A DNA stretch of 64,000 bases from Mycolicibacterium xanthum (lineage in GTDB: Bacteria > Actinomycetota > Actinomycetes > Mycobacteriales > Mycobacteriaceae), in the NCBI RefSeq assembly GCF_019710635.1, contig NZ_JAIFZS010000063.1, positions 1 to 64,000 of the forward strand, read 5' to 3'. Under the pieces are notes generated by a model. It saw only the letters and a list, made by a program, of their open reading frames with translations. It was not told where the DNA came from and did not search any database. Below are positions 52,557-63,400 of this stretch, one piece after another (position 1 is the first letter of the stretch; each line of letters starts with the position of its first letter). The translations under genes were made by a program, and so were the position numbers.

Positions 52557-53891
52557 CCCGCCGAGGCTGGCCAGCAGCAGCGCCTCGGCCGTCGCCGCCC
52601 GCTCGAGCACCCCGAGGTCGAGGCTCTCGTTGATGCTGTGTGCCTGGGTGTCCGGATCCTCGACGCCGGTGACCAGGATCTCGGCCTCGGGGAACGCGGC
52701 GGCGAACTCGGCGATGAACGGGATGGAGCCCCCGACCCCGGCGTCGACCGCATCGTGGCCCCACGCCTGGCGGAACACCGCACGCACCTGGTCGTAGACC
52801 GGTCCGGTGGCGTCGATCGCGTACGGCTCACCGATGTCGCCCGGCGTCACCGTCACGTGCGCCCCCCACGGCGCGTGCGACTCGAGGTGGCGGGTCAGCG
52901 CCGCCAGATGTGTGGCCGCGTCCCCGCCGGGCGCCACCCGCATGCTGACCTTGGCCCGTGCCCGCGGGATCAGCGTGTTCGAGGCCTGCGCGATCGGGGT
53001 GGTGTCGATACCGATCACCGTGATCGCCGGTTTCGCCCACAGCCGCTGCGCCACCGAGCCGGAACCGATCTGGCCGACCCCGTCGAGCAGTCCGGTGTCC
53101 GACCGCACCCGCGCCGGGGTGTACTCGGGAAAGTCCCGGCCGGCCACGTCTGACTCGTGCAGTCCCTCGACCGCGACGTTTCCGTCGTCGTCGTGCAGGC
53201 CGGCCAACAGTCGGACCAGCGCCGACAGCGCGTCGGGCACCACCCCGCCCCACATCCCCGAATGCAGGCCGTGGTCCAGCGTGGCCACCTCGACCACGCA
53301 GTCGGCGAGTCCACGCAAAGACACCGTCAGCGAAGGGATCTCGGCGCTCCAGTTGTCCGAGTCCGCGATGACGATCACGTCGGCAGCCAGCGCGTCGCGG
53401 TGCGCCGCGAGCAACCGCTTCAGCGACGGCGAGCCCGACTCCTCCTCACCCTCGACGAACACCGTCACCCCGACCGGCGGCGCCCCGCCGTGGGCCCGGA
53501 ACGCCGCCAGATGCGTTGCGATACCCGCCTTGTCGTCGGCCGAGCCGCGCCCGAAGAGCCGGCCGTCGCGCTCGGTCGGCTCGAACGGCGCCGAGTCCCA
53601 CTGCGCGGGGTCGCCCTCCGGCTGCACGTCGTGGTGGGCGTACAACAGCACCGTCGGCGCGCCGGGCGGCGCGGGATGGTGTGCGATGACGGCCGGGGCG
53701 CCACCCTCGGAGACGATGCGCACGTCGCCGAATCCGGCCTCGGACAACAGCTTCGATACTGCCTCGGCGCTGCGCTGCACCTCGGGACGCCGGGCCGGGT
53801 CGGCCCACACCGATTGGATGCGCACCAGATCCTCGAGGTCGGCGCGCACCGATGGCAGGACGTCGCGGACCTTGGCGACCAGATCGCTCAT
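52533..53891 (-). CDS. M20-family metallopeptidase (dipeptidase-like)
   Basis: This 452-residue zinc peptidase of the M20 family is equivalent to Rv2522c. Metal ligands are visible in LLYAHHDVQPEG (His and Asp, about 82-93), GRGSADDKAG, VEGEEESGSPS (the catalytic Glu pair) and ADSDNW, with a late His near the C-terminus. The dimerisation lid domain (about 190-330) contains HSGMWGG. The substrate is probably a dipeptide or N-acyl amino acid; it cannot be read from sequence. No signal peptide, so cytoplasmic. Confidence 0.88.
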   Translation of the reverse strand: MSDLVAKVRDVLPSVRADLEDLVRIQSVWADPARRPEVQRSAEAVSKLLSEAGFGDVRIVSEGGAPAVIAHHPAPPGAPTVLLYAHHDVQPEGDPAQWDSAPFEPTERDGRLFGRGSADDKAGIATHLAAFRAHGGAPPVGVTVFVEGEEESGSPSLKRLLAAHRDALAADVIVIADSDNWSAEIPSLTVSLRGLADCVVEVATLDHGLHSGMWGGVVPDALSALVRLLAGLHDDDGNVAVEGLHESDVAGRDFPEYTPARVRSDTGLLDGVGQIGSGSVAQRLWAKPAITVIGIDTTPIAQASNTLIPRARAKVSMRVAPGGDAATHLAALTRHLESHAPWGAHVTVTPGDIGEPYAIDATGPVYDQVRAVFRQAWGHDAVDAGVGGSIPFIAEFAAAFPEAEILVTGVEDPDTQAHSINESLDLGVLERAATAEALLLASLGGSDGEVAP

Positions 53892-53993
53892 GGTTGTCAG
53901 GCTAGTAGCTCGCGCACCCGGCGAGCGCGCGCTGTTGCACGCCGGACACGGAGTGTCGGTGTGCTGACGCGCGCGGCACGCGGCACGGAAAGC

Positions 53994-54386
53994 TCAGCGC
54001 TCCTCGAGGACGGCGACGGCGGCCGCGGTGTCGGCCTCGTGGGTCAGCGACAGGTGGATCGTCACCTCTTTGAGGTGCTCGGCGATCGCTCCCGACAGCC
54101 GCACCCGGGGCCGTCCCCACATGTCGGTGACGACCTCGATGTCGCGGTGGATCCCCTCGGGCAGCACCGGCCGCTTGGAGAAGCGCGACACCGACCAGGC
54201 CTTGATCACCGCCTCCTTGGCCGCCCACCGCGCCGCCAGATGGCGCGCCGCCGACGAGCTCTTGTCGGCGGCGTCGCGCCGCTCGCCGGGGGTGAAGGTC
54301 TCGGCGAACACCGTGCCGGGACGGTCCACCTGCTCGGCGAATTCCGGTATGGAGACGAGATCGATGCCTATCCCGACGATGCCCAC
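53994..54386 (-). CDS. acpS: Holo-ACP synthase AcpS
   Basis: This phosphopantetheinyl transferase transfers the 4'-phosphopantetheine arm of CoA to acyl carrier proteins. The M. tuberculosis enzyme serves the ACP of FAS-I, encoded immediately upstream here. The 130 residues carry GIDLVSIPEFAEQV (Asp for Mg2+, residues about 6-19) and ARWAAKEAVIKA (catalytic Glu). The GTG at 54386 gives the VGIVGIGID start and the same length as Rv2523c; an ATG 3 codons upstream is possible. It starts 22 bp after the fas stop, so fas-acpS is an operon. Confidence 0.94.
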   Translation of the reverse strand: MGIVGIGIDLVSIPEFAEQVDRPGTVFAETFTPGERRDAADKSSSAARHLAARWAAKEAVIKAWSVSRFSKRPVLPEGIHRDIEVVTDMWGRPRVRLSGAIAEHLKEVTIHLSLTHEADTAAAVAVLEER

Positions 54387-54408
54387 GGGCAGCACGCTAT
54401 CTCACGGT

Positions 54409-57400
54409 TCACCTGCGATACACGCCGTCCTGGTCCAGCCTCGACTCCGTGTCCAGCAGCATCGCCGCTTCCTGGGCCTTCTCCGAATGCTCGTGGTCGA
54501 AGCGCCGGTCGGCGGGACGCTCGTACATCGGCCGCCCGCCGGCGATCGCCGACGCAAGGCGGCGCTGCCCGGCCAGGGTCCGCTCCTGCGCCTGGGCGGA
54601 GTATTCCGCCCGCTGCTGCGGATCCAGGGTCGCCAGGAACGCCTGCGGATGCACCAGCGCGATCAGACCGGACACGTGACCGAAGCCGAGGCTGGTGACC
54701 AGGCCCGCCTTGAGCGGGTACTTCTCCCCCAGCCGCAGCGTCTCGCGCGGCCACACGAAGTGCCCCGAGGTGGCCAGTTCGTCGTCGACGCAGTCCAGGC
54801 TGCGGTTCGGCGGGATGACCCCGTCGCGCAGGACCTGGCACAGCCCCATCATCTGGAAGACCGCCGCGCCGCCCTTGGCGTGCCCGGTCAGCGTCTTCTG
54901 ACTGATGACGAACAGCGGTGCACCCTCCGACCGGCCCAGCGAGTCCGCGAGCCGCTCATGCAGTTCGGTCTCGTTGGGGTCGTTGGCCAGCGTCGAGGTG
55001 TCGTGCTTGGAGATCACCGCGATGTCGTCGGCACCCACCCCCAGCTTGGCCAGCGAGCGCGCCAGCACCGAGCCCCTGCCGCCGCGGCCGGCGCCCAGCG
55101 CGCCCAGGCCCGGAGCCGGGATCGAGGTGTGCACGCCGTCGGCGAACGACTGTGCGTAGCCGACCACCGCCAGCACCGGCAGACCCATCCGCAACGCCAG
55201 GTCACCGCGGGCCAGCAGGATGGTGCCGCCGCCCTCGGCCTCCAGGAAGCCCAGTCGGCGCCGGTCGTTGGCCCGGGAGAACTTCGAGTCGCTGATCCCC
55301 TTGCCGCGCATGATCTCGGTGTCGGCGGTCGCCGCCATGTCGCCGAAGCCGATGACGGCCTCCAGCGTCAGGTCGTCGAAACCGCCGGCCACCACCAGCT
55401 CGGCCTTGCCGAGGCGGATCTTGTCGACACCTTCCTCCACCGACACCGCCGCGGTGGCGCAGGCACCCACCGGGTGCACCATCGCGCCGTAACCGCCGAC
55501 GTAGGACTGCATCACGTGCGCCGCGACGACGTTGGGCAGCACCTCCTGCAGGATGTCGTTCGGCTTGGCCCGGCCCAGCAGGTTGCCGTGGTACATCGTC
55601 TGCATCGAGGTCATGCCGCCCATGCCGGTGCCCTGCGTGGAAGCCACCAGGCTGGGGTGCACCCAGCGCATCAGCTCGGTCGGGGTGAACCCGGAGGACA
55701 GGAACGCGTCGACGGTGGCGACGATGTTCCACAACGCCACCCGGTCGATCGAGTTGGCCATGTCCGGGGTGATGCCCCACACGGTCGGATCGAACCCGGT
55801 CGGGATCTGGGCACCGACGGTGCGCGAGAGCTTGGTCTTGCGCGGAACCCGGATCTCGGTGCCCGCCTTGCGGATCACCTCCCAGTCACCGGACCCCGGG
55901 ACCGGCCGGGCCAGGGTGTGCTCCGGATCGAACTGCACGAACGCCCGCGCGTCGGCCTCGCTGGAGACCACGAAGCGGAAGTCCTTGTCCAGGAACACGC
56001 TGACCAGCAGCGGCGACGCGTGATCGGGGTCGATCGCGCCGTCGTCGACGAACTCGCGAATGCCGCAGCGTTCCACGACGGCGTCGTGGTAGCGCTCGAC
56101 CAGTTCCGACTCGTCGACCAGATCGCCGGATTCGACGTCATACCAACCGGGTTGGGGATCGTCCTCCCAGGTGATCAGGCCGGTCGTCCACGCCAGCTCC
56201 AGCACGCCGGCGGCCGACAGCTCGTTGTCGACCTCCATCTCGAAACGGGTGCGCGACGAACCGTACGGACCCAGCTCGGCGCCGCCGACGATGACGACCA
56301 GGTCGGCCGGATCGACGTCGAGGTCGGCCCACTCCGGCGGCGGCGCCGGGGTGGCCGGCCGCGGCGGGGACGGCAGCGCGGCGATCAGGTGACCGTCGGC
56401 CTGCTCCTCCTCGGCCTCGTCGGCCGGGGCGGCGGCGGCATCCTCACGGGCCTTGGCGGCCAGCTCCGAGAGATCCAGCTCGGCCTCGGCCAGCCCACCG
56501 GTCAGGTCGGCCTGCACCGGTTCGCGGGCGGCGGCGACCTTGGTCTCCACGCCGCACAGATCCAGCAGCATCGCCGCCATCTGTTCGGTTGAGTAGGTGG
56601 TGACACCGGCTTCCTCGACCGCGTCGACGATGACGTCGTTGTGGCCCATCAGCCCGGTTCCGCGGGTCCAGCCGATCAGGGCGTGGGCCAGGCTGACCCG
56701 CTGCGCCCAGGACGTCTCGGCCTTCCACCGCGCGACCACCGCGTCCAGCGCGGACTTGGACTCGCCGTAGGCGCCGTCGCCGCCGAACATGCCGCGGTTC
56801 GGGGAACCGGGCAGCACCACGTGCAGCCGCGCCGCGATGTCGCGGTCCGCACCGATGTGCGACAGCCCGGCGATGAGCCGCTGCACGGCCCACAGCAGAA
56901 CCTTCATCTCCATCTCGGAGCGCGAACCCGCGTCGGACAGATCGCCGCCCACCCGCGGAGCCGCGAACGGGAACAGCAGCGTCGGCGTCATCGCGTCCTT
57001 GATGTGGATCGACTTCGGCCCGAGGCTCTCGGTCTGTTCGGTGCCGACCCACTCGGCGAGCGCGTCGATGTCGTTGTAGGAAGCCATGTTCGCCGGCAGC
57101 ACCCACAGCTGCGCGCCGAAGCGCGCGTTGTCACGGTATAGGCCGCGATAGAACGCCAGCCTGCTGTCGTCGAGCCTGGACGTGGTGGCGACGACGGTCG
57201 CGCCGCCCTCCAGCAGCTGAGCCACCACCGACGCCGCGATGGAGCCCTTCGACGCGCCGGTGACCACGGCGACCTCGTCGCTGTAGCGGCCCTTGCCCGG
57301 GTTCTCCGCACCCGCGGCGGCACGGGCGTAGAGCGAGGCGTGGATGTTGCGGCCCGCCGCCAGCGCCCTGCCCTGCCAATAGGTGGCCTGGGTGCCCACC

Positions 57401-60400
57401 ACATGGCCGGCACCTTCGAACCGCTCCGACAGGCGGGGCCAGTCGGCGTCGATGTCGCCCTCATCCATCAGCCAGATCCGGACCAGGTCCTCACGGGCGC
57501 TGGCCCAGCGGTCGTCGAACAGCACCGCCTTGCGGGCGTCGAACGCCGGGGCCACCAGCCGGGGCCAGTCGGACCCGAGCTCGGCGGTGACCAGATCGAT
57601 CAGCTCGGCATCGGCCGACTCGTCGGGTGTCGTGAACGCCGCGCCCAGGCCCAGCTCGTCGAGGATCGTGCGGGCCGCCGAGGCCAGCACACCGTCCGGG
57701 CCGGTCACCTTCTCGGCGAACTCGCCCAGCGCGGCGGAGTCGACGACCCCACCCCCGGCACCGCCGGCCGACGGCAGCGACACCGCGACCCCGCGGCGTG
57801 CCGCCACGGCCGCGACGGCCGCGTCGATCGCCTTGTCGACCGCGGCGGTGTCGGCCAGCGCCCCGTCGTGCAGGCCGCCCAGCGCACCGCCACGCACGCT
57901 GGAACCCTCGCGGGTGCCCAGCGCCACCTCGACGGTGGCGTGCTTGCCCCAGCCGTCACCGAGTTCCCAGGTCTTCTTGACCCGTTCGGCGATGTAGGCG
58001 GGGCGCTTGCCGGACGGCCCGAGGACCGTACGCAGCTGGTCGTTGATCGCGTCCGACAGCACCGGACCGAACGGCTTGTAGGTGCGGGCCAGCTTGGTCA
58101 CCTGGCCCTTCAGCCCGGCCAGGTCGGCCTCCGCGGCCCCGTCGATGGCGCCCAGGTTCAGCTCCGAACCGAGGTCGACCAGCATCTGGTTGCGCCGGGA
58201 CGACGCACCGTCGGTGATGGACTCGATGGAGTCCAGCGCCTCGATCTGGTCGATGCGGATCTTGGCCGACAGCGCGATCAGCGCCGTCGTCGCGTCCGCG
58301 GCGTCGAAGCCCAAGTCGTCCGGACGGGGCCCGCCGCTGGGGGCGGCGACCGGTGCGGGGGCGGCGGGGGCCGCCGCAACAACCTCGGCCGGGGCCGGGC
58401 CGCTGGAGGCCTCCGCCGGCTCCGGCGCCGACTCCTCGAAGTCGGGCTCCGGGTCGGTGTCGGTGGCGAACAGCACCGCGGCGTCACGCTCGGCGTTGAG
58501 CACCTCGGTGGTGTTGTGCGAGTACTCCGGCAGCTTGAGCGTGTTGGTGGCCAGGCCCGCGACGGTCGGCGCGTTCTTCACGCCGATCTCGACGAACCGC
58601 TCGACGCCGAGGCCGCCCGCGGCCTCCTCGATGAACAGCAGGTCCTGCGTCTCGATCCAGCGCACCGGGCTGGCGAACTGCCAGGCCAGCAACTCGATCA
58701 CGACCTTGCGGCACAGGTCGGCCGGCCGCTCGTTACGCCAGGTGTCGTAGTCGGCGAGAATCTCGTCCAGCGGCTCGGCCGGGACCAGGTCGCGGATCTC
58801 CTGGATGAAGTCGCGGTCCAGCGTGAACGGCCGCGGCACCAGGTTGGGGATGTAGCGCCCGATCAGCAGCTCGGGGTCCTGGCCGCGCGGCATGACGCGC
58901 TCGAGCGCGCGACGGAAGTCGGCCACCCCGACCCGCAGCACCGACGAGTGGAACGGCACGTCGATGCCCGGCACCAGGATGAACGAGCGCTTCCCGCCGG
59001 AGATCTCACGGCGCCGCTCGACCTCTTCCTCGAGTGCTTCCAGACCCCGGACCGTGCCGGCGATCGCATACTGCGAGCCGCGCAGGTTGAAGTTCACGAT
59101 CTCCAGGAATTCGCCGGTCTCCGCCGCGATGTCCGCGACGAACGCCTTGACGTCGGCATCGTCGAGATCGATCTGCGAGGGCCGGATGGCGGCCAGCCGG
59201 TAGTTGGACCGGCCCGCCGCGTCGCGGGGCACGATGTCGTGCATCTTCGAGCCGCGGTGGAACACCACCTCCAGCAGCGCCTCGAGCTCATAGACGCCCG
59301 ACACGCAGGCCAGCGCGGTGTACTCACCCACCGAGTGCCCGCAGGCGATGGCGCCCTCGACGAACGCGCCCTGCTCGCGCATCTCGGCGACCTGGGCGGC
59401 CGCCACCGTCGCCATCGCGACCTGGGTGAACTGCGTCAGGTACAGCACGCCTTCGGGGTGGTGGTAGTGCACACCGGAGGCGATCAGGCTGGTCGGGTTG
59501 TCGCGCACCACGTGCAGCACCGAGAAACCGAGGGTCTCGCGGGTGAACTTGTCCGCCGAGTCCCACACCTTGCGGGCGGCCTTGGACCGGGCCCGCACGT
59601 CCATCCCCATGCCCTTGGACTGGATGCCCTGGCCGGGGAACGCGTAGACGGTCTTGGGCGCGGCCAGCTGCGCGGTCGCCGACATCACCAGCTCACCGCC
59701 GACCTTCGCAGCCACCTCGACGATCTCCGCACCGCGGTCGATGCCGACGCGGTCGACCCGGAACTCGATCTCGTCGCCGGGCAGCACCATCCCGAGGAAC
59801 CGGGAGGTCCAGCCGACCAGGCGGGCCGGCGGGGTGGCGCGGCCGTCGGTCGCGGTGACGGCGTGCTGCGCCGCCGCCGACAGCCACATGCCGTGCACGA
59901 TGGGCTGCTTCAGCCCGGCCAGCAGCGCGGCCGCACGATCGGTGTGGATCGGGTTGTGGTCGCCGGAGACGACCGCGAACGCGCTCATGTCAACCGGCGC
60001 GTTGACCACCACGTCGCGCCGGCGCCGGCGCGGGGTGTCGGTGGCGTTGTCGGTGATCGCTCCGCCGGCCCGGACCGGGTCGGGCAGGTCGGCGGGACCG
60101 GTGCGGCCGCGGATCGCGAAACGCTCCTCCAGCGTGGCCAGGACCGCTCCCTCGCCGTCCTCCCGGATGGTCACGTTGACCGGCACCACCCGGCCGTACT
60201 CGGTGTCGGTGGCCGCCGACGCGGTCGCGGTGACGGTCAGGGCGGCCCGCCCGTCGGGCATGTCGGCCAGCAGGTGGGCCGCGTGGTCGAGGTGGACCAG
60301 CGACAGCAGCCCCTCGACGACCGGGAAGCCGTCGTCGGTGAGCGCCGAGCCGATGGCGGCGAACACCGCAGGCCAGCACAGCCCGACGAGGGCATCGGGC

Positions 60401-63400
60401 ACCAGCGTCAGGCCGGGGGCCAGCGGGGCGCCGAAGGTGGCGGTGACACCGGTGTGGTCGGCCACCTTCTCCGGGTCCCATTCGACGGCGACCGTCGCGG
60501 TGTCGTCGGCGACCGACGGCAGCGCGTCGGGGCCGTCGACGCCGGCGGCGATGGCCAGCACGGCCCGCATCGCCGTCGAGGCGTCCTCGACGGTGACGAT
60601 CGGCATGCCGCCGTCGACGGTGGCCGACGGCAGCGTGAAGCGGATGTCGATCCAGATGTCGGACAGCGGGACGCTCAGCGTGACCGAGATGTTTCCGGCG
60701 CCGTCCACGCTCTGCTCGAGCCGGGCCCCGGTGTTCGGGTGCGTGGCGCTGGGCTTGCCCGGCACGTCGTTGACCTGCCACTCGCCCGGCTCACCGATGC
60801 GGTGCACGGGGTTGATCGAGGTGCGCCCGGCCCACAGCACGTCGGGCGAGTCGAGCACCACGGCCAGCGGGCCGGAGACGTCGGCGCGGGCCTGGCGGCG
60901 CGACACCACCGCGACCGGCTGCGCGCCGTCGGCGAGCACCCGGTCGATGATCTCCTGCTCGAAGCGGTCCAGCAGCTCGCCGACCGGCTCGTCCACCCGG
61001 GTGATGCCCGCGACAGCCTGCGTGCCGGGGATGATGCAGACCTGATCGGCGCTGTAGCGCGCGTCGTGAGCCTGCCACAGCGAGTCGCTGCGCCACCAGC
61101 GGCGGACGTCCTTGTCGACGACGGGGACGAAGTTGACCGGCTTGCCCGGCTTCTTGCACAGCGTCACGAAGAACGGCACGTCGGCGGGATGCAGCCGGAC
61201 GGTGTCGGCGTCGGGGTAGCGCGCCACCAGCGCGGCGATCGCGCTGTCCGGATCGTCGAGCAGCGCCTGGCCCTCGGGGCTCGCGTCGAACAGGGTGTCG
61301 ATCGAACCGAAGTCCTCGGCGTGCAGCCGGGCCTCGGCGCGGTTGAGCATCTCCTCGAAGCGGTCCCGCCAGGTGTCGGCGAGCCAGGGGCTGCCGGGAT
61401 GGGCGGTGTCGGCGGTGGAGTCGCCGTCTCCGATGGCCAGCTCGACGTAGCGCCGCAGCCACTGCAGGTAGGTCATGTCACCGACGTCGCCGAAGTAGGG
61501 CTTGGCGGTGTCGGCCATCGCGGCGATGATCTCGTCGCGGCGCTCGGCGACCGCATCGGCATCGCCGGCGACCTCGTCGAGCAGCCGGCCGCAGCGCGAC
61601 GCGGTGTTGTCGATCTCGTGGATGTCGGCGCCCAGCTGGCTGCGACCGCTGGCCATGCCGTTGATCGCCTTGCCGGCACCCACCCAGGTGTCGGTTCCGC
61701 CGGTTTCGACCAGCATCTGCTTGACCGCCGGCGAGGTGGTGGCCTCCAGCGTGGCCATCGCGGCGGTGCCGACCAGGATGCCGTCGACCGGCATGGCGGG
61801 GAACCCGTAGGCCGTGGCCCACTCGCCGGACAGGTAGTCGGCCGCCCGCTCCGGGGTGCCGATGCCGCCGCCGACGCAGACGGTGATGTTGCGGTACTTG
61901 CGCAGCTCCCCGTAGGTCGTCAGCAGCAGGTCGTCGAGGTCCTCCCAGGAGTGGTGCCCGCCGGCGCGGCCACCCTCGACGTGCACGATGACGTCCTTGC
62001 CGGGCGCCTCGGTCGCGATCTTGATGACCGACTTGATCTGGTCGACGGTGCCGGGCTTGAACACCACGTTGCTGATGCCCACGCCGTTGAGCTCTTCGAT
62101 CAGATCCACGGCCTCTTCGAGGTCGGGGATGCCGGCGGTGACGACGACGCCGTCGATCGGGGCTCCGGACTGGCGGGCCCGCTGCACCAGCCGCTTGCCG
62201 CCGACCTGCAGCTTCCACAGGTAGGGGTCGAGGAACAGCGAGTTGAACTGGATCGCGCGGCCCGGCTCCAGGAGCATCCCCAGCTCTTCGATGCGGGCGT
62301 CGAAGACCTCCTCGGTGACCTGGCCACCGCCGGCCAGCTCGGCCCAGTGGCCTGCGTTGGCCGCGGCGGCGACGATCTTGGCGTCGACCGTGGTGGGCGT
62401 CATGCCTGCCAGCAGGATCGGCGAGCGGCCGGTGAGCCGGGTGAACTTGGTCGACACCTTGACCGAGCCGTCGGGCAGGGTCACCGGGGTCGGCGCATAG
62501 CTCGACCAGGCCGGCGCGACCTCGGGGGCGGCGCCGACGGTGAACAGGCCGCGCTGTCCCGCGCGGGTGGCGGCCGGCACGATGCCGACGCCGAGCCCGC
62601 GGATGATCGGCGCGGTCAGCCGGGTCACCGTGTCGCTGGGGCCCAGGTCGATGATCCAGTTGGCGCCCGCGGCGGCGAGCTCTTCGACCTCGGAGACCCA
62701 GTCGACCGGCTTGACGAAGATGTACTCGGCGAGCTCGCGGGTCAGCGTCGCGTCCAGGCCGGTGCGCGCCGCCCATTCGTCGACGAGGTCCACACCGGCG
62801 GCCAGCCGTGGGGTGTGGAACCCGACCTCGACCTGCACCTGACTGAACACCGGCTGGAAGACGGCGCCGCCGCGCGTCTTGTTCTTGCGCTCGGCCTCTT
62901 CCTTCTCGGTGATCTTCTCGCAGTAGAGCTCGAACCGGGACAGCTGCTCCGGTGTTCCGGTGATGACCACCGATCGCCTGCCGTTGCGGATCGACAGCGC
63001 CGGCGGCAGCACGGTGCGAACATCCTGGGCGAAATCGTCGAGCAGTTCGGCCACGCGGGCAGGGTCGACGTTGGTCACCGACACCATCGGCGACTTGTCG
63101 CCCCGGCCGACCATGCCGCACCGGCGCGAGACCAGCGATCCCGCGGCGCCGATGAGCTGACCGATCGCGAGCAGCTCGACGTCACGGGCACCGCCGGCCT
63201 TCAGAGCCTCCACCGCGGTGACGCCCTGGGAGTGCCCGGCGATGGCGACCGGCGGATGGCCGGCCAGATCGAGCCCCTGACGCTGCAGCGCCCGGATCGC
63301 CGCCATCTGGGTGAGCAGGATGCCGGGGCCCGAGATGGCCGCGGTGGTGAGGTCCTTGGTCGAGGGCAGCGGTTCGTCGGCGGCCAGGGCGCGGATCCAC